The notes under the pieces: generated by a model
What the model was told of the DNA's origin: nothing
Databases searched by the model: none
Seen by the model: the letters and a program-made list of their open reading frames with translations, nothing else
Position numbers and translations under genes: made by a program
Assembly: GCA_026745465.1 (NCBI GenBank)
Contig: JACYXH010000826.1
Coordinates: forward strand, 8,047,224 to 8,111,223
Length of the DNA: 64,000 nt
Source of the DNA: Lota lota
Taxonomy: Eukaryota > Chordata > Actinopteri > Gadiformes > Lotidae
Direction: 5' to 3'
Part shown: piece by piece, positions 1 through 45,375 of the stretch
Layout: every line of letters starts with the position of its first letter
Numbering within the stretch: the first letter of the stretch is position 1

Positions 1-25
1 GGGTCAGGGAATCCATCTTGGATGT

Positions 26-104
26 CAATCAAAGGTGCATGAATAGAACACTTATTTTCAAAATCTTGCTCTCTTCTACTCTCAAATCTTGCCTACAGCA
101 CCTT
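26..104. repeat. Possible interspersed repeat fragment (family C, copy 1)
   Basis: This stretch in the leftmost mtdh intron resembles part of 28200-28325. Both contain a core like AGGTGCATGAAT followed by a CACTTAT block, a TTTTCCAAAATC or TTTTCCAAATC block and CTACTCTCAAATC-type text in the same order. The match is imperfect and I saw no terminal repeats or target duplication, so family and class stay unknown. Confidence 0.35.
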
Positions 105-207
105 CAACTTGACTAGTCCATTAAATAACTTGGCATTTGGAGTCATCGTAGTTGGCTGAACTGTAACATAGAAAGTCAAAGTGCATGAAGAACGGATGAC
201 ATCTTAC

Positions 208-3200
208 TTTGTTGAGCGGGAGCAGGAAGGTGGTTCTGCTTGGCGGTGGGCTCCGCTTCGCTTGGCTTCTGTGGCACTTGTGTGACAGGGGTCTTCTGGG
301 ATACGGTCTCCTTCATGGGTCGCTCCACTCTCGCCTGCATGCGATTACAGGGTGATGCAGCATACGTAACTTTTCACCACATTCGCCACTCAATACTGAC
401 CTGAGCATTCGTTGTAGATCCATTGCTTCCAGCTTTTCTCCTTACATATAATCACCTAAAATCAATATTTATCCATCCTTCTATATATACAAAATATGAC
501 ATCCATCAATATTCCAAACCTTGATTGAAAGATGTAATGAGGTTTTAAACCGTTAAAATGTTCCTTTCTGATTAACCAGCCACATTTCATTACCACCTCT
601 ATACCAAAAAGCCTCATTATTTTTTTTAATCTATCTTTCTGCAGTGCTTACAAGCACAGGACATTTTGTGGTTACTAGCACAGGACAGGATGTGCTAAAC
701 GTTAGCAGCTAGCAACCAGAGCTCCGTGGAACACCCACCTCAGCAGCAGCAGCAGCAGCTGTCTTCGCCGGCTGGACAGCAGGAGCCTTCTCCTGCGTAG
801 GCTGCTGCTTCTTCACTGGGGCTTCATGGACCACCTCCTTCTCTGGCTCCTCTGAGTCCTTCAGGAAGACATGGGACAGACGTGTGGAAATAAGACAGCC
901 AAGTTCAGAGCTCCACGCCTTCAACTAGCAACAGAAAGGAGGGGAACAGACGAGTGGCTTTACCTGGCTACCCTGGCCTCCTTCCTCCGCCACCTTCCTC
1001 TTCTTTTTCTTCCTCTTCTTAGTTTTGCCGCCAGCATCGGCCTTGTCCTTATCATCGTCTTCATCGTCCTAGTAGAAGAAGAAGCGCAAGGTAATGTTAG
1101 CCCACGTCAGGCAGAGATCTGAGTAGCATCTGGGAAGATGGACCGCTTTAGTCAGGAAACTAAAATTGTAAAATGAGTGACACTCATCTTAGCAAGGGTA
1201 TGTGACTCAAAGGCTGATGTGTAAAAACAACAAAAATATATATTTTTTTAAATTATAAACTATTGTTACAATATTTGAAAAATGTCATAATTTTTCTATG
1301 GGCCTATTCCACATTCACTTCCACCATCCAGTTAGCGCCAAGAACCAAGATGGCCAAGGTGAATAATGCACCACTGAAGGGCTACAAGCAGGAAAGATTT
1401 TGTTCTATGTATCGCAAGTCGAGGCCCCTAGCGCAGAAAGTGGGAGAACACTTACAGCGGCCTCCATCAGAAGATGGATCTTAGCAGGCTCAGGTGGGGC
1501 CACCTTCTCGGCTACGGGGGGGCTAGGGGCCGGCTCCTCGTAGTTCCCCCAGGCCTCAGCAGGGGCGTTCCAGTCGGAGCTGGTGTCCACTGTGCCGCCG
1601 TCTGAAGGAAACATTAAATGTATGATTACCTTTTGTTGTAAATGGCGAAGGAGAAATACTGTTAACCTCTTAGCTAACACGGCAGGGTAACATATTTTGT
1701 GATCATTATTGAAAAGTGGCAGGCATATGGATTTATTAGAATATCCACATAATCAACAAGGTTTAACATTCCTAATGATACCACTGTCAATAAAATGCTA
1801 CAATGTGGTCATCACATATATTGAGACATGTCATTTAGGCAGACATTCTCAAAAAGGGCGTGGTAGTTAAAAGATTGAACAAAAAGAGAGAGTTTGGTTC
1901 TTACTCTGGCCTGACCACTCGTCTTCTACCTTGGGCTTGCCGGACCAGGGCAGGTCAGGTAGAGGTTCTACGGAGAATGCCAAATAATGGAATATTAAAG
2001 CACTGCTTGGGAAACTATACCCTCTGCTTAAAATTGCAATGTGTAAGATTGAACCCCTCCCAGTTAGTAGACGGGAGAGATTCAGAATTAACTCAACAGT
2101 GTTCTGTCCACTCTAACTGGCTGTGCAACTGTGTGACGCGAACTAGCGTAGCTCCGGTGGCTGGGTAGCGTGAGTTGGAGGGGTTTTGGGAGTGTCGATA
2201 GTAAGATCCTTGTGAACAAAGGCACGGGCTGGCCAGCAATTTTAAGCTGCAAGCTAGTTGAAATGTGACACATTGTGACTATAAAGGGGCAGTTGTCTCA
2301 TTCCACACTTTGCACCTTACCTGCAGCGCCTAGCCCAGAGAAAGAAGACACTTGAATTTGGTCCGACGTCTTCATACCACTTTCAATCACAGTCCATGAC
2401 CCTGAAATGGGCAGATTTGAGAGTCGCTTTGAAAAAAAAACCCGTTATCTTAATGTATTAACACTGATGAAATCTACCATATTAGCCACATCAAATAAAA
2501 CATTGGAGAACCGTTAATATTGAAACTAGGAATCAAATAATAGTTTGTAGTCATCCTACGCCAACATATGACTCCAGAATAGCATGCATACGAAACGTAA
2601 TGTAGTGGCAGCTCAGGCCTGGCCAAATGTGTGGAGTGTTTACCATCTATCTCCGATCCCCAGAGAGTGGCAGACTCTCGCTTGGCGGCCCAGCGGCCAG
2701 GGGCCTGAGCAGCTGTGTGGGCTGGAGCCTTGACAGCCGCCTTGGTGGAGCTGGATGCCGGCTCGCTGCTTCTCACTAATACACAGATGGGGAGAGACAC
2801 AAACAGAGAACCAGAGAGAGAGACAGAGATGGAGACGGGATGAGGACACAGATCTGATTGGTGGAGCACTAGAAATACAAGAACCCTGCTCAAAGCTGAG
2901 CACCAATAATCACCTAAAAACGGGCATAAAACCTAAAACTACGCCACCTAAAGGGCCTCTCTGGTGTAAATGGTGCCTTAACCATCGATTTTTCTGGTGG
3001 TTTGGAACACGGTCATGTCATCATCACCATAGCATTGAACCAGATTAATTGTATCAGATTTAGTGCAACGTGCATTACGTTTTTATGTTTTGAAAAAGGA
3101 AGCACAGATACTGGTTTAATTGAATATTGTCATGCTATTAAGCTAAAATAACATTAAAGAAATTAACTTAGCTCCATTATATCAAGTTTCTAAGCAAACA

Positions 3201-5653
3201 GGACCAATATAAAAAGCAGGGAGCCCTAGCAGTGAGTATAGAATAATTTCGTAGCATTCAGAACACAAATAATTCTGGTGGTTGACTTGCATAGTTACCT
3301 TGAGCCGCAACAGCCTCAACTTTCTCTACTTTAACTTTGGTTGATTCACCTAAAAGGGAGGGAATAAAGATAAAGGCTTTATTCTGAGGTATTGATACGG
3401 AGCATGACTAGAACATCTCACATTAGACAATACGCAAAGCAGCCACAGTAACGTACAATAACACACCCCTCAGGTGCCACACAGAATACTCCCAAGTGTG
3501 GAACAAATTCCCCAGTGTCTATTTATAAGTCATATTGTCCACACGAGACCGGCAGAACTCAACAACAGCTCCTCAGGAGTTTAAGACAGGATTACATCTA
3601 GACACCAAATTAGACTTTAGTTAAATCTAAGCTTACATGTGAAGCATACATGATGATTCACATGTAAGCTGTTAGTGTGTAAAGGAGCACATTTAGACTA
3701 AAGCCATGTCTCATTCCTGCTTGATGTGAATTGACAGGGTTGGCCTAAGAACTAGTTACGTTACCTTTCTTCTTCTTCTGGGCTGCGGGGGCCTGGACTG
3801 GGGCGGGCTTGGGCAGCTCCTGAGGGGCACTGTTGGACGCGTTGCCTCCTCCAGGACTGGCGGAGCCGTCGCTGGGGGTCTTTTCCTTCTTGCGCTGCTC
3901 ACGCTTCTCCTTGTTGCTGACCTTCGTCTCCCACGTGCCTGAGGAAATATCCCACATGCACGGTGCAGAATTAGGATGGAAGTAGCCCAGAGGGTAGAGT
4001 AGCTGGGATTACCTTCCAAATATGCCATGGATTAGGAGATAATGGAATAGATTGAGAACCTGTGGTTTCCTTCTTTTTTTTAAAGCTGAAAACCGTGTTA
4101 CAATTTTAATTAAGTCTGTGGGCCATTTATTAAAATGGTGCAGCAACCTACTTTCTGAAAATAGTTTCAAATTTAAAGAAACTAATTTAACAGGGAACCA
4201 CACTGTAATAAAGGAAGCAGTAAATGGCCACAAAAGACATGGAATAAAAGTAAGAAAATCACAAGTAACCCTGATTCATGACACCTCACCTTCCTCTGGC
4301 TCTTTGCCGTCAGCAGTCGCCGTCTTGGTCTCTTTGACCACCAGCTTGGCCTTCTTCTTTGACTTCTTTACCTGGAAAAACAATTATAGATGACCTCCAG
4401 AAACTATACAAAACTACAGAAGAGTTGAAGAGAGCAGCACCTTGTGTCGAAACCAGCCATAACGGAACATGAGACCTCAAGATGAGCCATAGTAGCCAAT
4501 CAAATCAGGGGGTTTAACTCCCGTCTATATATAAGTGAAATTGCATATGACATCCACAACCCCTTTCTAAACCTGAACTGCGGTTCATTCTTGTAATCAG
4601 TTCTGGCGTTACAACTGAAACCGTGTTGTTATAAATTGGTAAAAAATAAATGTCCACTGTGATTGTACATTCCTGCTGGCAGCATGTGATGAATTGATCA
4701 CACCTGACAGTGTCCCAAGTTAGGAATGAGCCTCCAAGATTATGCTGCATCTGCAAGTTAGGATGGTAACCAAATACTGCCAGCTGGCCTGGCCACATCA
4801 CTACAACACGACAGTGACCAGTGGTGGGCGGGCGGCCGGGAGAGATGTGTGGGGGGGGGGGGGGGGGGGGGGGGGGAAGCAACTTATGCTTTTTGGGAGG
4901 AATTTGTTAATGCTGCATATATTAAAAAATTATATATGGATATAAAAAGAGTACAGTCCCTCAGCTTAATGAAGCAGATTTTTTTTTTTTTATTGCTACC
5001 GTAAATTCTTACCTCTGTTGCGTTTTCAGTCTTGCCTTGCGGTGGAGGTGACTGGTGATGTGGCACAATCTCTTCTGACACTGTGGCCTCCTCTAGGGCT
5101 TCAGGAACAGCTCTCCCGTTTGGCTGAGCCTCCTGGGCTTTCTATATGCGAATAAGTGCACAAAATAAGGTAGAGATCAACAAATGTCCACGTCGTATTG
5201 CAAATGATGCACACTTATCATGTTTAGCATCAGGTCAAGTAAGGCCTGGCGCCAGCCTGCTTGAGCTAACGTTACTCCTGCTAATGGCAGCTAGCGCCAG
5301 AGACTGCACATTCAGAGAGGAGTTACCTTCTCAGTCTTCTTCTTCTTCTTCTTCTGATCCTCGGGTTTGACGGCGGGCTTGATGCCGTCAGGTTTGACTC
5401 CAAAGCCACCGTCCACTGCGGCTGGTCGTCTCTTGAAGAGAAAGCGGCAGGCCGAGGCCCACAGAGCCACCAGGAGCACTAGACCGATGCACGATGCTAA
5501 GAGGATCACCCATGGCGGAATCAGCTCCGGCTTCAGACCCAGATCCACGCCGAGCTCCGAGTGGAGGAGCTCTAGGCCGCTGGACAACGCCTCTTTCAGG
5601 CGGTTTGTGAGGAGCTTGACCTGCCTTGAGGTGGCTTCCTGGAAATTCTCCAT
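208..5653 (-). CDS. mtdh: Metadherin (LYRIC/AEG-1), 3' end beyond the left window edge
   Basis: Metadherin is a single-pass membrane and nuclear scaffold that binds the nuclease SND1. Coding exons read 5653-5327, 5141-5013, 4371-4290, 3938-3765, 3349-3299, 2775-2644, 2401-2321, 1601-1456, 1068-964, 858-739 and 334-208; phases agree and give about 491 codons. Human metadherin has 582, and the last Lys-rich exon is not in the window. Residues about 46-70 form a hydrophobic membrane segment starting PPWVILLASCIG, followed by basic KRR and poly-Lys tracts. Exon 4 carries the family motif TWETKVSNKEKREQR. Exon 8 carries DWNAPAEAWGNY, equivalent to the SND1-binding peptide whose two tryptophans insert into SND1; both are present. 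The start ATG at 5653 opens MENFQEATSRQ, in place of the human MAARSWQDELAQ. Exon 9 has two possible donors; CAG|GTAAAG at 964 keeps the phase. Paralog a or b cannot be decided. Confidence 0.93.
4851..4876. repeat. Poly-G run in an mtdh intron
   Basis: An unbroken run of 26 G on the plus strand lies in mtdh intron 2, with a G/C-rich lead-in. On the transcript it is poly-C. Its length in an assembly is likely to be unreliable. Confidence 0.9.
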
Positions 5654-6201
5654 CTGAATCCTGTCTTTTTTTAATTTTTAACCCCGATCGAGAAGTAGGC
5701 GAACGCTTCTTCGGTGCTTCTGCTGAGCTAGCTTAGTGCTAGCTAAAAATAACGGGTCGCTTTCGACATGGTTGCTAACAATAAAGTCATCCCCTGCTGG
5801 CCACCAATGCTTTACTAACTAAACAGCTAAACTACATTACCTAATATACAATACCTCTTCTGTATTTTCAGTCAGTTAACATCCTAATATATCACAATGC
5901 GTCCATAGAGAAGCTTGGTCAGAGGTTAACCAATTCACCTATGGCTCTCTGTCGACCAGAACTACTGGCATTGACAGCTACAATGACATGGGCGGGGCTT
6001 AGCATCACTCCTCAGGATTGGTCAGACGTCACCATTCAAAAAGATGTCGTGTCAAAGCAGACGTGTCAAAAGTGGAAATTTAAGACAGATTAAATAGTAT
6101 TGGTTGGAACTCAATTATATGTGTAAGACTCAAATATATACATAATAAATGGGACAAATATATACTTTCATAAAAAAAAATCTTCACTGTTAAGTAAAAT
6201 C
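5654..6201 (-). promoter_or_regulatory. mtdh 5' UTR and promoter interval, downstream of ubr5
   Basis: Only about 550 bases separate the likely ubr5 polyadenylation site from the mtdh start codon, with both genes on the minus strand. The mtdh leader and core promoter must therefore fall here unless there is a further upstream exon inside ubr5. No TATA box is evident. The transcription start is not visible. Confidence 0.5.
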
Positions 6202-6809
6202 TTTATTGCTGCAAGCTTTTTTTTTACGCTTTTAAACACCAAATAACATTTTCTGAAAATAAAGACAAAGCATTTTGCATCCAAGTTTATTTTGAAATTC
6301 CCTACTCCCCCTATACAAGAAAAATGACTTTCCACAAAGGCAGAAGTGAACCGTCATTAATAACAAGTATTATTTTCAGGGCAGGAAAAAAAATTATAAA
6401 TCACAGTGTGTCTTATTTTATTTTTTTAAATACTACTGCTGTCATCTTTGGCTGGGTTTTGGCCGTCTGTTTACTGTTCAGCCAAATTCCTGGGAAGTAA
6501 AGGTCTAAGCCAATAGAGCAGGGCTGAGGGCTTTACATCTTTACAATGCCAATACAGGAATGTTCCAGACTGTATACCTCTTTATAAACACAAAGGAAAA
6601 AATAAAAAGAACAAGGGGTCTGTGTTCACAACACAGACTACTATTACCGCCAGGGAAGATTGCAACAGTTTCGTCGAATTTCATAAAATTGTATAGACAA
6701 AAAAAAAAGAAAAAAATCTACAAAAATGGAGCTAGGTAAATATTACACAACGGTAAACATGTTTTTTTTTTTCTTTAAATCGTTTTACACTTTCTCCTGT
6801 GGAAACACT
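6202..6809 (-). other. ubr5: ubr5 3' UTR with two candidate poly(A) signals
   Basis: This A/T-rich stretch follows the ubr5 stop codon at 6812-6810. On the minus strand AATAAA occurs at 6291-6286 and again at 6207-6202, the second followed by a T/A-rich region. The transcript most likely ends about 10-30 bases beyond one of them, giving a 3' UTR of roughly 0.5-0.6 kb. No other gene is seen in it. Confidence 0.6.
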
Positions 6810-39635
<32,826 letters not shown>

Positions 39636-39777
39636 GAGGTCAATCCAAAATCACACGCAAATGCATGAATTGTATGGGAATTGTTATGTTCTCTTTTTCG
39701 GTATAGATGCGGATTCATATGACTTTTTTTTAATGGCGAAAGACACGAGTTTAGATCCACAGCCTCCTCACCCACAT

Positions 39778-39788
39778 GCCGCCATCTT
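39778..39788 (-). promoter_or_regulatory. ubr5: YY1-type motif marking the likely ubr5 transcription start
   Basis: The minus strand reads AAGATGGCGGC, the full YY1 consensus. In housekeeping promoters this motif usually sits within about 30 bases downstream of the transcription start. It is about 145 bases upstream of the ubr5 ATG at 39635. It suggests a start near 39790-39810 and a leader of about 160 bases. The ATG inside the motif is a possible upstream start. Confidence 0.5.
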
Positions 39789-41156
39789 AACTCTAGCAGG
39801 CTTCTTCTTTCTGTGTTGATGAGCGCACATGTAACAGTGCTGCTGGTTGGTTGGACCCGGAGCAGACACAGGAACTGTGTTACAGGACATTGGATTGGCT
39901 TGATGGTAGGGAACGGCTATGCCACTGTAACCAAAATATCCACGTTCAAATTCCAAATTCTTTGTTCTCATAGTTTGACATAACACTGTTTGTAATGATT
40001 AGTAACACGCCCCAGTTAAGGTTATTTTAGTTTAAAACTTTACTTAGACGAATTATGGTGGCAAAATCCTTTAGTACTTTATTCATTTAATTATTGTCAA
40101 TAGTAATTAACAGTACAAAGCCTATAGCCTCTAGGGCGATTTGCAAAATCAATCGTCATCATGTAACGTTAAACTGTATTTTCATTGTTTCCTTTCTTGC
40201 TTTGCTTTCACCTGGTAATATATGGCATAGGTAAGGCTGATGTCAATAGAAGGACTATCTTTCAGGCCCAACTATACTAGATTTAGATCAAACTGCAGTC
40301 ATAAAACTTAAAAAAGACCTCATCTTTGCTATGCATCAACAGCTAAGGTGCGCAACAAAATTAGGTCAGAGGAAACAAACTACCAGTATTCTAGCTAGGG
40401 CAGTATTTCAGAGGCAGTAGATTCAGTTTATGACATTTAACTGCCTCCATAGTAGAAGCCTACTGAGTTTGTAGCCAACGGCTACACAGCGAAATCCTGC
40501 AGGATAAAACCATAGTAAGATTGCCTTGAGCAAATTACAGTACGCCACCTTCAGCAGTAATATATTTCAAGGCCCGATAAGTCTCATTCAGTCTTTTATG
40601 ATTGTAAAACATTTACATCAGATTTCATATTAAATAATATAATACACTAAATTATTTCACATAAATCAAAATGTTGCATCTTATAATGGAATATCCACAT
40701 TTTTGTTTTTGAAGTACTGAGATTGCTAAAGACCCACCTTTGTTAATATATTTCTTTGTCTAAGGAAAATATTGAAATAAACTTAAATGAAATACTTTTT
40801 AATAGGAGAATAAATTATTTAAATGAACTCTTAAAGAAAATTATTCAAACAATCTCTTTATGGAACACCAAATAATCGTTCTTCTTGATTCTGCATCATT
40901 CTTTCTTTTGATCAGTGTTGTATAATTATGACCGCATGACAATCCAATAATAATCTTTTTTTATGTGCCAGCAGATGGCAGGATTTACCTCATTTACCGC
41001 ACATCTAATTTATTAATGAGATGTGCGATCATGACTGAATGAGAGGTAAGCACACTGATGGATACACTGTCAAACATATATGCGACCAACCAACATAACA
41101 GGCAGGTCATGGTATCTTCAATTTTTAAACACACATTTTAAAATTAGGCCAAATAC

Positions 41157-41349
41157 TTAAGCCTGCACTATGTAACTTTTCTACTGCAGCAAATTACTCC
41201 ATTTAAAATGATCTGAAATAGAAAGTTTCTCAAGAATAAAATGTGCCCATCCATGAGTCCATTTTTCTCCATGAATTGTTTTATTATTTACGTTTGCCCA
41301 CTCGTCTGAAAATGGTATAGCTATATCTGTAGCAACAACTCAAGCCACT
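41157..41349. repeat. Interspersed repeat, family B, copy 2
   Basis: It begins TTAAGCCTGCACTATGTAAC and follows the order of blocks in 15987-16149, ending in CAACTCAAGCCAC. It lies in intergenic DNA in the same orientation as the other copy. No matching far end was found. Confidence 0.55.
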
Positions 41350-43109
41350 AGAGATTGCTAATGGGAAATCTTAGCCATTAGTCGGTCCCTGGGCCCTGCA
41401 CTGTGGCTGCCCACTGCTCCTGGTTATTTTGTTATACAGTACGTGTACTTGTGCAATGACAAAGAACTTCTCTTCAAACATAACTTCACTTGTTTAAGCT
41501 AATGAATTTCAAATGTTCTCTACGAATGAGGTTTAGGTACTCTGGGTCTAATAAAACTATTAGCAATTTCTAACCTTGGAATAAGTTGAACTTGTTTCCA
41601 AAGATGTTAATCAGAGACAAAAGTCCTCATCAGGGTATTAAGAACCTCTGTTGGCCTGAATATCAGCAAATGAGGTTGTTGACACTAGTTCTCTTGAAGT
41701 ATAACCTCACTCGGACTGAACACAAACGAAACCTCTGATATGTGTGAGCTAACTTTAGAAAGTTGGGCGGTGGGTTATCAAATGACCTTGGTCATTGTTA
41801 GGCCATCAAAGAGTTACTGGCTGGAAACGGCAATGCCATTTTGTCAGGGTCACCGAGAGTTTGACTCAATGTGTTCAGACAATAATGGTTGAATAATAAA
41901 TAATGGAATAATTAATAGTGTTGACAATACGGTTCAATCATTATTTCAGGCTAATTAGACCAGCACCAGGTCTTGTCACTCAGGCCTCTAAAGTAGAGGT
42001 TATTCCCAGGGAGGTAACACGATCACAAGCTAAGGACTAGGGCTTTTAAATAACCCCTCTTACGGTTGCCTGGGACACAGACATATATTTAAGGACCAAG
42101 CGGAGGGACTGATGTGTCCATTGCCAATTGCTCATGTGAAGCTTTGGGCCCAAAACTGCTAATCTGCTGCCTAGCTACTCATATTTCCTTTGAGTTTAAT
42201 AGGATTATGGCTCCATGAGCATAAAGGAACTGGAGGATGAAAAGCCTCTTGGTTATCTCCAGGGAGGAAATAGAGTTATGGAATGTAAGGGAACATTTTA
42301 AGGAGATACATTAATTAATTACAAGTCAGTTTCATTGAGAGAGTTTTGGGAACAGAATGATTAGGCATGACAATCATCTTGGTTAAAGTATTGCCTGCAG
42401 TATTGTTTCAACACTAGGGCAAAACAGGATTCACCTGTTAATTGCACACACACTACTTAGATGTTTAATTTACTCATGCAATTAGAATGACATCTTATAT
42501 TGGCACACATTTGGGTACAGTCAACATGGCTCCAAATCAAGGTGGCTCTTTCGTCTAGTTCTGGAAATGTAGGACATGCTGTTTTCTTGGATGTATGAGT
42601 TAACCAGGGTTTGACCAGCAATTGTGGGTCTTTTTTCAAATGCAGTGTTAGAGCATTAATAGGAGTTTTATATAAAAGAAAGAGACATCATTTTAATAAA
42701 ATCAGCATAATTCATAGTTTTTTAAATGCTATATACATACATGGTGTGGTGGTTAACAGCAAAGCAATGTAAAGATAACTTGCATCAAACAGAACAAAAA
42801 GTTTTGTGACAGTTAACAAAAAAGTAAACACCCAAAATAAGCAGACAAAAGACAGACACAATATTTTCTATATATAAAAGGCCATAGTTAATTATAGTCT
42901 GCGTTGTCTAGATTTAGTGTTAAAATGTATTATTGTGTTAGTTTGGTTTTCTGAAATACATATTTTAGCATATTACATTTGTATTTACTGATATTTAAGT
43001 ATTTAGTGGTAATATTTGAAATATTAGTAATAGTGAATCAATGATATTGTATTTAATAATTGTAAAAGTAAACGTTTGTTCTTCTATATAATTGAGATTT
43101 TAAACACTG

Positions 43110-43425
43110 TTTGGATCCTAGCCTGGGAACCAGACGAATCTCACGAGCTCATGTTTAATTTGCTCTGCAGATAAGGTCTGGCTCCCCTCCCATAAAAAAG
43201 ATTTCTCCCCGGTACGACTGTACTTTTTTGAGAATAAATGTTTTTTTTATCACTCAGTGCTGCGTCACCCGTTTCGTTGCTTTGACTGGTTGTAGGCCTA
43301 TTCAATATCATCCAGAGGCATTTTGGTCTGCGCCCGTTGGTCACGCCCTTTGGAAATCGAAAATGAACAATTGCAGACTAATTGCAGTTTGCAATTCGTC
43401 TGGCGATGCCAGGCTATTTGGATCC
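43110..43425. mobile_element. hAT-like MITE with perfect target-site duplication
   Basis: The element spans 43119-43416 (298 bases). It begins TAGCCTGGGAACCAGACGAA and ends TTCGTCTGGCGATGCCAGGC followed by TA, giving imperfect inverted ends. TTTGGATCC stands directly outside both ends (43110-43118 and 43417-43425), an 8-9 base duplication as made by hAT transposases. It has no transposase frame. A shortened relative lies at 21661-21791. Confidence 0.8.
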
Positions 43426-43698
43426 AGCTCTCTCAATGTAAACCTTTTTCTGATAAATGTAAGTTTCTGGGTTTTCTTTGTACCACCACAGAATGGCGTA
43501 CCATCCAGACTGGCCACTGCCACCCCCTTTTGCCTGTGTGTACATGAATCCATATTGTGTATACAACCTCCCCTTTGTTCTCTGAGTCTTTGCAGGGAGA
43601 TCCAGACCACTGACATTTAACGAAGCCACATGGCTGTCTGGGACCCCAGCAAGATATCCTGACACTGCTCCATCGAACCCAAACCTCCTAGCCTCTGA

Positions 43699-43749
43699 TC
43701 CTATGATCAGTTGATAAAAGTCATTTTTTTTAATCAACTGATCATAGGA
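43699..43749. repeat. Perfect inverted repeat with 17-base arms
   Basis: TCCTATGATCAGTTGAT at 43699-43715 is mirrored exactly at 43733-43749 across a 17-base, T-rich spacer. The DNA is intergenic. It could be a small foldback element or the tip of a decayed one. Confidence 0.85.
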
Positions 43750-45375
43750 AAATGTAACTACAAGGGCTTAAAGGTGTACTAAAGCCACCTTTTGACCACA
43801 GGAAAGACTGTTTGGTATGAAAGCAGGAACACTGTGTTCATGTGGCTGTTCTGGTTGGGGTTTAAAGTCCATCTAAACACAGGTTCATAATATAAGTGAA
43901 TTAGTTTTTGGTTCTCTTTATCTGTCTGTGTTATCTTCAAGGGCATCTTCTTTCACCTCTTAATCACTCACATCAGATTCCTCTGATTTAATGTCAGGTT
44001 CACTCTCCATTTTGTAGGCAATGGCATACTGTGCATAAAGAGCATAGGGAGAGTCTGAGCGGCCATCTACCTAGTTGGGCCCTTGGCCGCCTGACACCTC
44101 AGGTAAGGTAGGTAGGCTCTCCCTACGTTTTGTTCAGTCATCAGCGGTGACCCCTGGTGGCGGCAAGTTGCCACCCATCGCACCTTTGCCACCACCCATT
44201 GTGCCTGTGACGGGACATTCACCTTCTGCTCAGAGTCATTGCGCCCAGAGAGGGGTAGTCTTGAGTACACGCAGTCATGTTTGTCCCGTGGAGGACTGCG
44301 GAAAGATAGTCTCCACAAAGTCTGACAATGCACATGCTTCACACAGGTAAGCCTATGTGTGGATCACACTCTCAATTCTCTGGTCATTTTTTCACCTGCA
44401 ATTTCAGGTGAATTAAACCTAATTAAAATGAATCCACATCCTCATCATAATCCTAATTTCTGATATACTTAAGTTGAATGTACTTTGTTGTTTGGCAGTA
44501 CATCGTCTGTGGATTGATCATCCAGGACAGTGGTTCTCAAACTATTTTAACTAATATACCCATCTAAGGTATTGTTTTCCCCTTTCATCAGCACAAAATA
44601 GAAGAAAATTTAATTAAAAAACATATACGTGCAAGGTATTTAGTGTAAACGTGAACAATACATGGGTGGTGAAAATACTTATTGTGAGAAACATCGACTG
44701 TTGCTTCACTCAGGATCTTTGTCATTCATTGGACAAATTAACAGTAGTTAAGCAGGGCTGCGAGAAGCTATCACCCGCGCTAGTGGGCTGACCGTTCACA
44801 CACAGGCGTAGAGCGGTCTGTCCCATTAGCCACTGCCTGTTCATGCGGAACGAAAAACTGGCCCGGCATGTATGGCGACATGTAGAGAGTCGAGCATGGT
44901 GATTAAAGTGATCCATTTGGGTGGAATCACTCCCAAATCTTAAGCGTGAGTGATCTTTTAAAAAGGGCACAATGCTAAGCAGACCATGGGGTCAAATTTA
45001 CAAGACTGCATGCTTCAGTGAGTAAAGCCCAGATCGCAAGACCAATTCCAGGCTAACGTTACCGTAGTCTTGAGGTATATACTCACGGCATGTCATGTAC
45101 TGTATTTTACGATTTGGATTGGGGTTATTCCGTTTCTCTGTAAGGACACAGCCGACGTTGCAGATCATTGTTGCAGATCATTGTTGCCATCTTAACTCGA
45201 CATCAAATATTTATTTTCTTTTGTTTGTTTTCTTTAATGTTTAAATTTGTGTTCATTACACTGCATACAAGTGTAATGTTTCCACTGTAGCCCATCTACA
45301 TGTATCTATATAATACTTTTATAAAACAACTTTTGTACAAAGCACTAGAATTTTTGACTAATTATTGCAACATGT

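Larger units (their letters stand above)
39820..45370. other. Intergenic region between azin1 and ubr5
   Basis: About 5.5 kb of A/T-rich DNA without a recognisable gene. It holds a family B repeat (41157-41349), a hAT-like MITE (43110-43425) and a perfect hairpin (43699-43749). There is one unidentified open frame with a donor-like end near 44075-44346. In human this place holds KLF10 and ODF1. I found no zinc-finger or outer-dense-fibre coding sequence here. Parts of 41.9-42.6 kb look like transposon text but I could not define ends. Confidence 0.6.

Noticed and set aside
43228-43620. A 130-codon plus-strand frame in intergenic DNA
   Set aside because: It begins inside the hAT-like MITE and runs into flanking DNA. 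No conserved residues were recognised.
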